Positions 24,532 to 34,046 of a stretch of 64,000 nucleotides of DNA are shown in pieces (position 1 is the first letter of the stretch; each line of letters opens with the position of its first letter). The stretch covers positions 13,459,781 to 13,523,780 of the forward strand of contig CM035431.1 in assembly GCA_020310875.1 (NCBI GenBank), written 5' to 3'. The notes beneath the pieces were generated by a model. That model saw only the letters and a list, made by a program, of their open reading frames with translations. It was not told the origin of the DNA and made no database searches. The DNA is from Ceratopteris richardii (Eukaryota; Streptophyta; Polypodiopsida; Polypodiales; Pteridaceae). Both the position numbers and the translations under genes were made by a program.

Positions 24532-24535
24532 AATG
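24532..24535. repeat. Target duplication AATG, left copy
   Basis: AATG stands directly left of the terminal inverted repeat and again at 34077-34080. Joining the flanks with one copy gives the codons for [15 protein letters not shown], the normal copia reading. Confidence 0.85.
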
Positions 24536-24565
24536 AACAGCGAGTCGTAACAAACGAGAACTATG
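24536..24565 (+). repeat. Left terminal inverted repeat
   Basis: It begins AACAGCGAGTC. About 24 of 30 bases match the complement of the right end. Most differences are C/T or G/A changes. Confidence 0.85.
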
Positions 24566-24590
24566 TCGTAAAAAGAGAACACTCTCGTAA

Positions 24591-24677
24591 AAAATTACAT
24601 GTTTTCACCTCATTTTTGGAATTCCTTTACACCAGTATACATATATTACAAAAATGAGGTGAAAACAAGTAATTTTT
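24591..24677. repeat. Subterminal hairpin
   Basis: Bases 24591-24618 and 24649-24677 are inverted copies with a single mismatch over about 28 bp, separated by a 30-base loop. It starts 55 bp inside the left end and has no partner at the right end. Confidence 0.8.
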
Positions 24678-24740
24678 GACATTTTTTGTCATTTTCTCAA
24701 AAAAAAAAGAGCTCAAAATGTAGTCAAAATTTCACTATAT

Positions 24741-24832
24741 TAGGCATTGATGTGTCCCAAAATGTATATGATAAGACATTGACATGTCCAAAATCTATAT
24801 GATAAGACATTGACATGTCTAAAATATATATA
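24741..24832. repeat. Three 31-bp subterminal tandem repeats
   Basis: The unit ATAAGACATTGACATGTC plus AAAATCTATATG occurs three times, the first copy diverged. It lies between the hairpin and the end of the transposase gene. Subterminal repeats are typical binding sites for transposases. Confidence 0.7.
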
Positions 24833-24990
24833 AGAATGTAGAAATCAATAGTTTTTACACAAAAATAACATTTTAGACATATCTTTAATGGGTGGATATC
24901 TGATTGTTATTCAAAATTGCTACAAAACATGGTTTCATTAACCAAACTACTTTGAGGCATTTACATAAGCACTAAAAATGTCTGAGAGCT

Positions 24991-27797
24991 TCAATGCAAC
25001 TCACAACTTTGTCGATCAATGTCTACACCCTCATCATCTGATGCACTTGATTCAGTCTCATACTGTTGAGAGCTCTCTTCTTCTTCTTCTATATCCACAA
25101 GAGCTCTATCTTCATCCACGTACATACCAAATTCTGCAGGATCATGCACAACTCTTCTTGTTTTCCTATGATTTCCTGTACCACATACATCTGGAAGCTT
25201 TTCTTTTATCATGTTGATGGTTGCTTTCCTCAAGTGACCAGTTTTTGTTAAGGAAAAATCATAACCAAGAATATCTACATCATCCATTTTAAGAGTGGAT
25301 GTGCTTCGAATATTCTTTTTCCTTTTTGAACCTGTTCGTTTAGTATCACACACCATTTCTAAGTTATATTTACCTGTGAATGCATTACTACTTTTAGTGT
25401 AATACCAATGCACCATCAAAGCCTCTATTCTTCTCTGATCAATATCTTTAGTTATCTCTAAAACCTTTGCAATCCAAAATGGTCTGGTAGCCTCATCACC
25501 ATTAGCAAGTACTGCAATAAGCGTTCCAACATTTATCTCTATTAAATTTCCTTGCCATCTTGCTTCTGCCTGTTTTGTCATCCTTGGGCCTACATAAATA
25601 TTTCTTTCTGGTGGATGTATAAAACTTTGAAGTGCATCTGCATTACATGCTTGGGCCACATTCACGGATCTTTGTGTACAAAAGTCCCATGTGAATGGAA
25701 CATCAACTGGCTAGTGACCTGCAATTGTATATTGTATAATCTCTTCTTGATGATTGAAAAAGTCCTCCCACCAAGATACATCTTGATCTCCAGCATATTT
25801 TTTTGCACGCTCAATATGTCTCTTCTTTTCAATGAGTGCATGCATCCAGCTTTCACTTTGATCAACCACACTTCCACATCTTTCTGTATTGTTTTTATCT
25901 TCATATGGTGATTGTTCTGCACGATACACTGTTACAGTAGACAAATTAGGCACCTGCAATAAGAATCTGCATCCCTCTTTAGGCTCCCACCCAAGAGAAG
26001 ATGAATACTGCTTTGCAAATAAAAGGGTTATTTCATCAACCCTCCTCATCAAGAATACATGGTTGAAACTAATATTGTGCAATGGAGCCAAAACCTTAGC
26101 ACTGTTATCAAGGCCCATTGAGCAAAAGTGCTTAAAGTCATAAATATGTGTGACGTGTTGAACTTTTGGTTTTGGAGTATATGGTTCTGAAATCAGCTCA
26201 GATAAAATCGGAAGAGTAAAAGCATTGTTACGTGCCAACTTCTTAGAGAAAGTACTGAACATTTGATCAATGTGATCATGAGTGTGGCCAACCAGAAGAA
26301 AATTTACCTTAACCTTCTGAAATACCTGTTTTTCAACAAGCATGCTTAAATATCCAAAGACTGTAGAATTTTTATTCTTTCTTGCAGTATTATCTAGTTG
26401 CAAATATAGAGTTGGTGGCAAAAGACCCTTCCATGATTGCAAAACACGATGAATGACAGTAACTGTAAGGTTTGGATCATTATGCACATTCGGATATGTG
26501 AAGAAAACCTTGGACATTACAGTTCCATTGTATACCAAAGCACCAACCAAATGCATTTGCACAAGGACTTCATCTCCAATGTCCTTAGGGATGCGATAAA
26601 AATGTGGCAAACAAGTTTTTTTTTTTATCCATACCATCGATCAACAAACACATATAACGCTTCGGATTTCTGAGTGCCTTACTTCGATGATGAATTGCTT
26701 TCTTTCTCTCTAATGCTTGACTGTCACGATGGTTGTTAAGAAGGTTTTTAAAATTATGCTTTTCCTGTGGTGTTGTAGCCCCCTTTTGCCATGTTTTTCA
26801 AAGTGGCGCAAACTGAACATTCACCCATTCTAACTTTACAAGGAATAGAAACATTGTTAAACTCTTCCTTCCATAATCGAGTAAAGTGACGATACAACAC
26901 ATACTTCTCATTTCTATTTTCCATGTCTTCTCTATATATTTGAAATACCTCTCGACAAGTAAAGTTATCTGACAAGTGCAACCTTCCAGTTGTAGGCATA
27001 ACTTCACAATGCAAGCTAAAATAGTTCATCATCCAATTCATTGCATGACGTCCAACAGATCCTTTGGTCCCAACATGGAACGTATCCAAAATGAGATCCC
27101 CATTCAAAAACCCTTGTTGAACCCTATGTATTCTAAAATTTCCTACACCCATTGCAATTTTAAATGCAGCCCTATAGCATGGCATCCCTTAAGTAAAGAA
27201 ATATTCAAAACCAACACGCGTTACTGACATGTTATCCTCAATCATTTGCATGCAAGAAACAAGGTATATATCTTGCGTTTCACTATCTAAATGGAGGAAT
27301 TTTTCTCTTATGTGCTTTAGTTTCTTCATTCCTAAATTATACAAACATTTCAAACCACAACAATGCTTCACAATATCCAATGCAATCTGTCTATCTGAAG
27401 TAAGAAATTTAAATCTTTTTCGACTTACTTCACGAGACCTTCTTTTAAATCGTAGATTGAGCTTGCTTTGCTTTTTCGTTGCTCCACATGCACTTGAGTC
27501 AGAAGGGAGATCAATGGTTGGATCAGATGGGAGATCAAGAGGTGCATTTGGTTGAGCAGCATTGCACTGTGAGTTGGATAACTTAAATGACTCAACAGAA
27601 AACATGGAATCATTAGCACGTTCTAAATCATAGGGATCATCACTTCTCTGGAAAGGCTCAACTGAGAACAATGAATCAATATGAGCAGAGGAAGCTGATG
27701 CCCAAGCATCCACTGAAAAGATTGAGCTCATCTTCACTGAGTTCACAGAAGACTGAAGATGAATGACCTTTTTAAATAAGTAGAAATCCGAGATCAA
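24991..27797 (-). pseudogene. Candidate DDD/E transposase (DUF7869-like)
   Basis: The minus strand carries one protein of about 930 residues broken by a TAA (27189-27191), a frameshift near 26757, a frameshift at an 11-base A run (26616-26626) and a TAG (25711-25713). The N-terminal third is basic (LRFKRRSREVSRKRFKF). The middle has a Cys-containing block, KVRMGECSVCATLKN. The core then reads MCLLIDGMDKK, about 80 residues later LYLQLDNTARKNKN, and 40 residues later LLVGHTHDHIDQMFS. These three acidic motifs sit at the ends of hydrophobic strands with spacing typical of RNase H-fold DDD/E transposases. The C-terminal part has a chromo/Tudor-like look (RPFWIAKVLEI, HWYYTKSSNAFTGKY) and an acidic end. 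From memory the core resembles proteins labelled DUF7869; the transposase role is inference. Confidence 0.7.
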
Positions 27798-28927
27798 GTG
27801 AAGATGTCACATCAAATGTCACATCAAGAAGATATGAAATCAAAAGCTTATTAAAGTACATTAAACATCAAATTACATCAAATCACTTAATTACTCAAAT
27901 ATACACTAATAAGGGAACCAAAGATTTGATTCACTTTTGATTCAAATGAGAAACACAGTTGATTTCTAACTACATATGAGTCATTGAGTCTAAGCATTGT
28001 GAATGAATCAAAATATATCCAAGTTGAGTTCCAACAGGAATATATAATAAAATTGTTTGGAGAAATTTTACAAGAAGAAATTTTACAACTGGAATATATC
28101 CAAGTTGAGTTCCAACTGGAATATGCTATGCCATTGAACACTATACAAGAAAAAATTTTACATTTCGTTAAGATTTCAAGGATTAGGTTTTATTGCGGTC
28201 TTGGCTAGATATCAAAGAGGTAGATGAAAGTATATTAAAAAAGAATTATCTGTAAAAGAGGTACATAGAATGTTTATTCATACATTGATTTTCCATTTCA
28301 ACAATGTGTTACAAGATAAATGTGAATATGAACTAAAGTGTGGAGGATAACACTATAAAGATGTCATTAATCTCACAACTTAGACCTGATTTTCTCCCAA
28401 GCAACAGACTCTAAGAAAAAACTTCTACATGAGATTAGAAATCCTCATGTACATACCATACTGTTGCCATTGAAGTTTAATTTCCATGCAAATGTATATA
28501 AATAGTTGCAAGGTTCTGTACTTGAATGTTTATTCATACATTGATTTTCCATTTTAACAGTGAGTTACAAGATAAATGTGAATATGAACTAAAGTGAGGA
28601 GGGAAATACTATAAAGATGTCATTAGTCTCCCACAGTTAACACAACTTTGACTTGATTTTCTCCCAAGAAAGAGATTCTAAGAAAAAAATCTCTACATGA
28701 GTTTAGACATCCTCATGGACATACCATACTCTTGCCATTGAAATGTAATTTCTATGCAAATGTATATAAATAGTTGCAAGGGTCTATGAATATTTCATTA
28801 AAGTGGCTCTGAAACAGCCTATTTGTGTGGGTGCTATTCCCTGGTTAGATAAGTTGACAGATTTAGTTAGCAACTGGACTCATTCAGTTAGATCCAGTTA
28901 GTCTCTGGTTCAAGTTACCCAATTGCC
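27798..28927. promoter_or_regulatory. Divergent intergenic region of the DNA transposon
   Basis: This 1.1-kb AT-rich region separates the two divergent genes and must hold both promoters. It contains two 31-bp copies of an AATATATCCAAGTTGAGTT motif (28011-28041 and 28091-28121) and a 256-bp tandem duplication (28269-28786). There is no coding similarity. Confidence 0.6.
28269..28786 (+). repeat. Tandemly duplicated promoter-like module
   Basis: The sequence 28269-28516 is repeated at 28525-28786 with a 256-bp period and scattered differences. Each copy ends in TGTATATAAATAGTTGCAAGG, a TATA-like motif at 28495-28503 and 28763-28771. Confidence 0.75.
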
Positions 28928-28935
28928 TATAAATA
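28928..28935 (+). promoter_or_regulatory. TATA box of the ParB-methyltransferase gene
   Basis: TATAAATA lies 76 bp upstream of the first ATG of the gene. A start of transcription some 30 bp downstream would give a leader of about 45 bases. The two TATA-like motifs of the upstream duplication are alternatives. Confidence 0.55.
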
Positions 28936-29203
28936 CCAGAGGAGGAGATCATTCGCATTTTCAAAATCCACGAGCAAGAGAGAGCAGCAGAGCACAGACA
29001 GCCATGGAGCACAGAGCTCAGCATACCAGCAAGCCAAGTCTGATGGAGAAGAAGAATGTTGGCAAAAGTACCAAGAGGTAGACAAAATCATACCATAAAT
29101 AAAGATTCCAAAAAGATTCCCTCTGTATGTCTGTGTAAAAAGTCTGATTTCTAGGTATTTATTTTTCTTACCTCTAGAAATATGGATCCAAAGAATGTAC
29201 AGC

Positions 29204-29793
29204 GCGATGCCTGGCATCGACTTTAAGGTGTAAGTCGATGCCAGGCATCGACTTAGGATTGCAAGTCGATGCCAGGCATCGACTTGGAGGTGCAAGTCGA
29301 TGCCTGGCATCGACTTACACCTGAAAGTCGATGCCAGGCATCGACTTGGGCCCAAACATCGATGCCAAGCATCGACTTGCCGGCATCAACATGCATTGAA
29401 AAGTCGATGCCAGGCATCGACTTTAGGGTGCAAAGTCGATGCTTGGCATCGGCTTTTGGGCCCAAGTGGATGCTTGGCATCAACTTTTGGGCCCAAGTCG
29501 ATGCCAGGCATCGACTTTGTGTGCAAGTCGATGCCAGGCATCGACTTGAGGGTAAAAGTCAATGCCAGGCATCGACTTGGCCCAAAAGTCGATGCCAAGC
29601 ATCGACTTGGGCCCAAAAGTCGATGCCAAGCATCGACTCTTGCACCCCCAAGTCGATGCCTGGCATCGACTTTCACCCTCAAGTCGATGTCGGGCATCGA
29701 CTTGCACACAAAGTCGATGCCTGGCATCGACATGCACTTAAACATCGATGCCTGGCATCGACCTGAAGCTCAAAATGGATGCCTGGCATGGAC
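29204..29793. repeat. Palindrome array 1, in intron 1 of the methyltransferase gene
   Basis: About 19 copies of GTCGATGCCWGGCATCGAC lie at a period near 31 bp, separated by variable 9-15 base spacers. Each unit is an inverted repeat about a central A or T, so its core is CCWGG. Many copies are perfect, and others differ by one or two changes such as CCAAG, CTTGG or TCAATG. The array fills most of intron 1 (29078-29848). Long reading frames through it on both strands are only translations of the repeat. Confidence 0.95.
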
Positions 29794-29848
29794 TTGGGCC
29801 TTTGAAAACCACATTTACGTTTGATCTGATATTTCCAAGTGCCTTCAG

Positions 29849-31504
29849 GGATGCGGAGTACAAGGATGAAAGGCCCATCAAGAAGCTCAGAGTCACCATG
29901 GGCTCTGGTGACCAGCAACGTGACAAAGGCATTGGTCACCAAGCAAAACCAAAGAAAATTATTGCACCATTATCCTCTGAGAAGGCCAGCAACCCACTAG
30001 GAATATCTTCAGGTGGACAGAGTAGCATAAAAATTCCTGAGGAGGATCCAAATATGAGGGAAAGTTCTAGGGAGACGGAGGTCATGAGGACAGATCGTCC
30101 ACTTCAGGACATGACAAATCTAGAGTGGTGCCTTCAGTACGTTGAAGAGAAGAATGCAGTCCTCCTTGTGTTCGCAGGGGCTTATGGCAGAGGAAAGATC
30201 ACAACAACACAAGGTTTTCAGTATGGCCTTGTTTACAAACTAGATTATGAAGATGAAGATTCTGACAACCTGCTTTTCTTGGTGGAGACATCGAAAGGAT
30301 TAAGAAATGTCATATGCAAGATGGATTTCTTGTGCCCAGAGTGCTGTGTTCCAGAAGGGCTAGCTCAGATATGCAGAGACTCAGTGAATTTCATCAAAGA
30401 CCTGATGCCATGGATCCAGGGCAATATCATGCCAACACAACAGAAGAAGACGACCCCTGTAAAGGCAAGGGGTAAGCAGAGCGTGTAGAAAAAGCTCCAA
30501 AAGAAAAAGAAGATAATTTCAGAAGAGGAGTTTTCTGACTCAAGCTCTAGCTCTGGGGACATAATTGTTGCACCTGGTGGAGAGCTTGCATCTGGTGTTC
30601 TTGGTACTGAGCAGAATAAGATGAGGGAGGACATAGCTAGAAGAAAAGTTGTGAAGAAGGGGCAGTTGTTCCACCTGCCAATCAATATCATCCACAGGCC
30701 ACCCGTAGATCCAGTCACAGGGAGGAGGCCCCTTGAGATCAGGGAGCCACATAATTTGCACGTCTAGAATCTTAAGAAGAAAATGAAAATAAATCCTCAT
30801 GCTACTGTTGTGCCATTCCTTGTCATGGTGGATCCGAATGAGTGCAGCTGTGTGGACGATTTCAATGAGGGTTTGTTTGAGGATTACACTTATTATGTGA
30901 TTGGAGGTTCACACTCTGCAGAGGCTCGTAGACAGTTAGTGAAGGAGCACCCTACTACATTTTTCTTTAGGTATGCAGAGTGTAAGATATATGCTGGTCT
31001 TACAACTGAGGAAGCCAAGCTTCTTGCTTGGGATCACAACAACGACAATGACTACAGGTAGAAAATGTCCTCCATAGAGAGAATTCGGTTCTTCCACCAT
31101 GAATATGAAGATTGTCTTGTGAAGGAAGCTGGAAGAATACATCCCAATCTACGAAAGCAATGCCTTATTGAGGTTGGAATTGCATTGGATGAGAATAGAA
31201 AGTCTGATGCTTTGAGGAAATATGATCCATGGTTTCAACTGGCATTCAGATCAGGTGAGATCTGGGATGTACAGGATAGAACTTTCACAATGTGGGAGAA
31301 CAAGGAGGTCAAGGGCCAGAAGCAACGAAAGTCGAGGCCAGACCCACAAGTTGATCTGAAGGGAAAGGGAAGGAAAGTTGACCTTTCAATTGAAGAGGCT
31401 CCTCAGGACATGAAGCTGACCCCATGGAGGGCCCTTCAAGGAATCAAGGATGATACATTGATCATATCAACTTTGTCAAGGGTAATCTCGAAGGAGTTAA
31501 GCCT
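29849..31504 (+). pseudogene. Exon 2: N-terminal region and ParB-like domain
   Basis: The 552-codon exon keeps one frame apart from three TAG codons. The first half has no family that I recognise. It has a Cys-containing block (CKMDFLCPECCVPEG) and a Lys/Ser-rich acidic linker. The second half has the run of a ParB/sulfiredoxin-fold N-terminal domain: LFHLPINIIHRPP, INPHATVVPFLVMVDP, the central YYVIGGSHSAEARRQL (about 30889-30936, in place of the usual GGHR motif), and YAGLTTEEAKLLAWDHN (about 30990-31043), followed by MSSIERIRFFHHEY. In ParB relatives this fold binds or cleaves nucleotides and helps bind DNA. The usual Arg of GGHR is Ser here. Confidence 0.7.
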
Positions 31505-31810
31505 GTGAGCTCAATAAGTATGTATGTTATTCTCAGATCCTTTTTCCCTCCTCCCATGCTTCTGGTCTAACCTAGTCTCTTTTATATTTCTGTGTCTGTA
31601 GTCATAAAGTGTACATGAAGATTCAGGAGGTGATGATGAAGAGGCTGGGTAGCTTTTCTTGGACAGAGGTCCAAGCAAACTATCCAACCACATCATCCTA
31701 CAAAGCCTTATTAGAATATTTCATCCTGTTTCATGATTGGGTAGGTTCTCTTTCTGAGGTTGTGCCTGGTTTGCCATTAAGTTAGATGCCTTGATTCACC
31801 TAACCAATTT

Positions 31811-32135
31811 GATGCCTTGCATGGCATCGACTTACAGCTAAATTCGATGCCTGGCATCAGTCTGCAGGCAAAAGTCGATGCCTGGCATCAACCTGTAGGC
31901 AGAATTCAATGCCTGGCATCGACTTGCGGGCATAAGTCGATGCCTGGCATCGACTTGCAGCATAAGTCGATGCCTGGCATCGACCTGCAACATAAGTGGA
32001 TGCCTGGCATCGACCTCGTGGCAAAAGTCGATGCCAGGCATCGACTTATGTCCCAAAGTCGATGCCAAGCATCGATTTTCAGTAGAAGGTCGATGCCTAG
32101 CATCTACCCCAACAAGAAATCGATGCCATGCATCC
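31811..32135. repeat. Palindrome array 2, in intron 3 of the methyltransferase gene
   Basis: About 11 copies of the same palindrome as array 1 occupy the middle of intron 3 (31741-32200), with the same 31-bp spacing. The outermost units are the most decayed. There is no copy outside introns 1 and 3 that I can find in the window. Confidence 0.95.
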
Positions 32136-32200
32136 GTTCCTTATGTTTTGTTTTCTGTATTGAAGAGCTCTTTTAATTGTCTTTCCAATTTTTTCTGCAG

Positions 32201-33421
32201 AAACCAAGGAAAAGTAAGTCTACAGAGGTACTAGATGATTGCCCCCCTGCATTCCTTGCTCACATTCAAAGAGCAAGGCATGAGAAATCTAGACTGAAAG
32301 CGAAGGAGATGGATTTTGATGATGAACCTGATCTTAAATGTTTCTCCAATCCCCTAGACCCCCTTAGGCCTGTATATTACAATGTGTTCTGTAGTGATGT
32401 AAATAATATTTGTTCTGTTGTGCCTAGAAAACATTTCTCCCTTCTCATAGCGGACATACCCTATGGATTTAGGATGTTGGGATCAGTAAATGATGATGAA
32501 CCCTTCAAACACCCTCAGATTCGGAAGATGGTCACTGATTTTGCAGAGTTAACTATGTCTCCTCTTTGGAGGATAGTAATTTTTCATAGCAGAGACCAGT
32601 CTTTCTCTGTTTCAACTGCTCTAAAGGCAAGATGTCATGCTGTGGAGTGCCTCACTTGGTAAGTAATCTTCTTTCTATCTCCATGGCTTTAATGATGCTC
32701 TTTGTGACTCATAGTTCTTTTTTGCAAGGTGAAGACAAACGTAAATCACACTCCTTTGCATCGGTTTGTGAGTGCCATTGAATGCATTATAGTTGGCTAT
32801 TATGATGAAGTAAGCAAAAGGAGAGTCAGGGAGCATTGCAATGAGAATGGGATCTCAAATGTGCTCATGTTCCCAGCCGTTACCAAGAAACTTCGTCATG
32901 TAGCTGGGGACATGACATTGGTTAACCCTTATCAGAAGCCACAAAAACTCATAATGAGATTGCTTCAGCTATTCTCCAATGATGATGACTGGGTCCTAGA
33001 CCTTTTTTCGGGCACAGGTAATTTCAATTTTCACAATTTTCATTAGTCATGGTTGATTGAAGCCTCTAAGTGGTTTTCTGCTGTTTCAGGAACGACTCTG
33101 GCTTGCTCCTTAAAGATGTTCAGACACTGCATAGCTGTGGAGAAGGATGATGCTCAAGTGAGCTTCATTAGAATGAGAATCAATGGGCTGAATGAATGCC
33201 CAGATGAAGACCAAGAGGTTGGAAGGAAGCACATTGCAGATACGGAGAGATTCCAACCAGCTTCAAGGGAGCCTGTTCCCCCACTTGCAGATGAACCGGG
33301 GGACATGGCTGACCTTGAAGAGCCAATCTTGGAGCAAGAGAGGCAAGATAGGTGTCCTAATGTGCCAGAGGATCCCAATATCCTTGAGCCTGAGGAAAGC
33401 TATGATCAGCTTCTATTGTAG
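32201..33421 (+). CDS. Exons 4-6: beta-class amino-methyltransferase domain
   Basis: Exon 4 holds LLIADIPYGFRML (about 32444-32480), the catalytic motif IV, with Ile where the usual DPPY has Pro. It also holds RIVIFHSRDQ. Exon 5 has LVNPYQKPQKLIMRLLQLFS and DWVLDLFSGTG, and exon 6 continues TTLACSLKMFRHCIAVEKDD. Motif IV before motif I, with QKP-L before FSGTGTT, is the order of beta-class N6-adenine/N4-cytosine methyltransferases. The last 80 residues are acidic and Pro-rich with no known fold. These exons have no stop. The only damage seen is the exon 5 splice acceptor. The methylated base cannot be decided from DIPY. Confidence 0.8.
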
Positions 33422-34046
33422 ATTCACATTACTCTTGTAGAACACATGAAATGTAAAAGATCATTTTAATGGAAATATAATTTGGAGTTCTGCTTCCACT
33501 TTGTGTTCAGCTTGATTTATCTTGAGCATTTCTCTGATCATGTGTGAATGTTTCTTAGTATAATTTTGTTGAATATTATCTTCTCGTGGGAATGCTTTTG
33601 TGAAATGTATTTCATATTCTTTTAATATGGCCAGGCATTCAATGGGGATCTTAACCATACAAAGGGGATGATCTTAATTGCCTTGTTAAAATGCTCTCAT
33701 TTTTGCAACACATGTACTCTAATTTTTGAGTAACTTTTAATTAGCTATCATCTGTGCTTGTTGAGGTTATAGATGTAATGAAGGAGCTTCGCGAATTCTT
33801 ACTTGTACCTTTTCAACTCTAATCTATTGTCCAAGATCATGATGTGGGATTCTTGGTCATGCTCAACAACTAGTTTTCATGGCAGCAAGAATTTTAGTAT
33901 ATCTATCTTGACTACTTGGGATATGAGATCAAGCTTCTAGTGACAATATTTACAAGCAAGACTCGTGATGCTTTCTAGATATTGTAAAATGCCCACTTTT
34001 TTGCTTCATATAATGGTCTTTAGGTAAAAAGAAAAAGAGAACATGT
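33422..34046. other. 3' flank of the methyltransferase gene to the right end of the transposon
   Basis: This AT-rich, non-coding 625 bp presumably holds the 3' untranslated region and the right subterminal region. I see no repeat equal to those at the left end. Confidence 0.4.

Larger units (their letters stand above)
21350..24535 (+). pseudogene. Outer copia gag-protease-integrase-reverse transcriptase (first part)
   Basis: The gag starts near 21350 (KLDKDNFQSWRYRM) and continues in another frame from 21476 with RTVMFLISQVISN and RIKELRDQLASVG. After a TAA at 21842 comes an Arg/Gly-rich tail and a zinc knuckle CYHCGKLGHYANDC (about 22205-22246). The protease block FIDSSCSNHMT follows (Ser where Gly is expected), then LISVGK and the integrase (TDVWGPSQQPS, LRSDGGGEYF, PQQNGIAERK, KVFGCVCYVHIPQE). 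The reverse transcriptase starts FKMKTDADGSLARYKARL and is cut at LDIKNAFLN by the DNA transposon at 24536. Stops occur at 23320, 23695, 24238 and 24319. Confidence 0.85.
29004..33421 (+). pseudogene. ParB-domain/N6-N4 DNA methyltransferase fusion, six exons
   Basis: I assign exons at 29004-29077, 29849-31504, 31602-31740, 32201-32658, 32728-33017 and 33090-33421. Their 2,949 bases make 983 codons including the stop, with all junction phases agreeing. Five introns show GT donors and four have AG acceptors. The acceptor before exon 5 reads CAA where CAG is needed (32725-32727). Three in-frame TAG codons (30486, 30765, 31059) interrupt exon 2. The product would have a short basic N-terminus, an unassigned region, a ParB-like domain and a C-terminal beta-class amino-methyltransferase. 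Such fusions are known to me from phages and bacterial mobile elements. The role would be sequence-specific adenine or N4-cytosine methylation in the nucleus. The copy is probably dead through the three stops, but damage is light and relatives may be intact. Confidence 0.8.

Noticed and set aside
29204..29793. A regular array of palindromic repeats with short spacers, CRISPR-like at first sight
   Set aside because: Spacers are only 9-15 bases and the units vary. The array sits in introns of a eukaryotic transposon gene and there are no cas genes.
29253..29824. Several long reading frames on both strands over the palindrome array (repeats of MPGID, DARHRL)
   Set aside because: They arise because the 31-bp repeat has few stops. 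They exist on both strands in several frames and have no start or splice logic.
30486..31061. The three TAG codons as evidence for programmed readthrough
   Set aside because: All three can be explained by CAG-to-TAG mutation, no readthrough context is apparent, and neighbouring dead elements show the same stop bias.
28944..33421. The methyltransferase as bacterial contamination or an assembly chimera
   Set aside because: The gene has plant-like introns with phase-consistent GT/AG borders and lies within a unit whose target duplication and flanks fit the surrounding plant copia.
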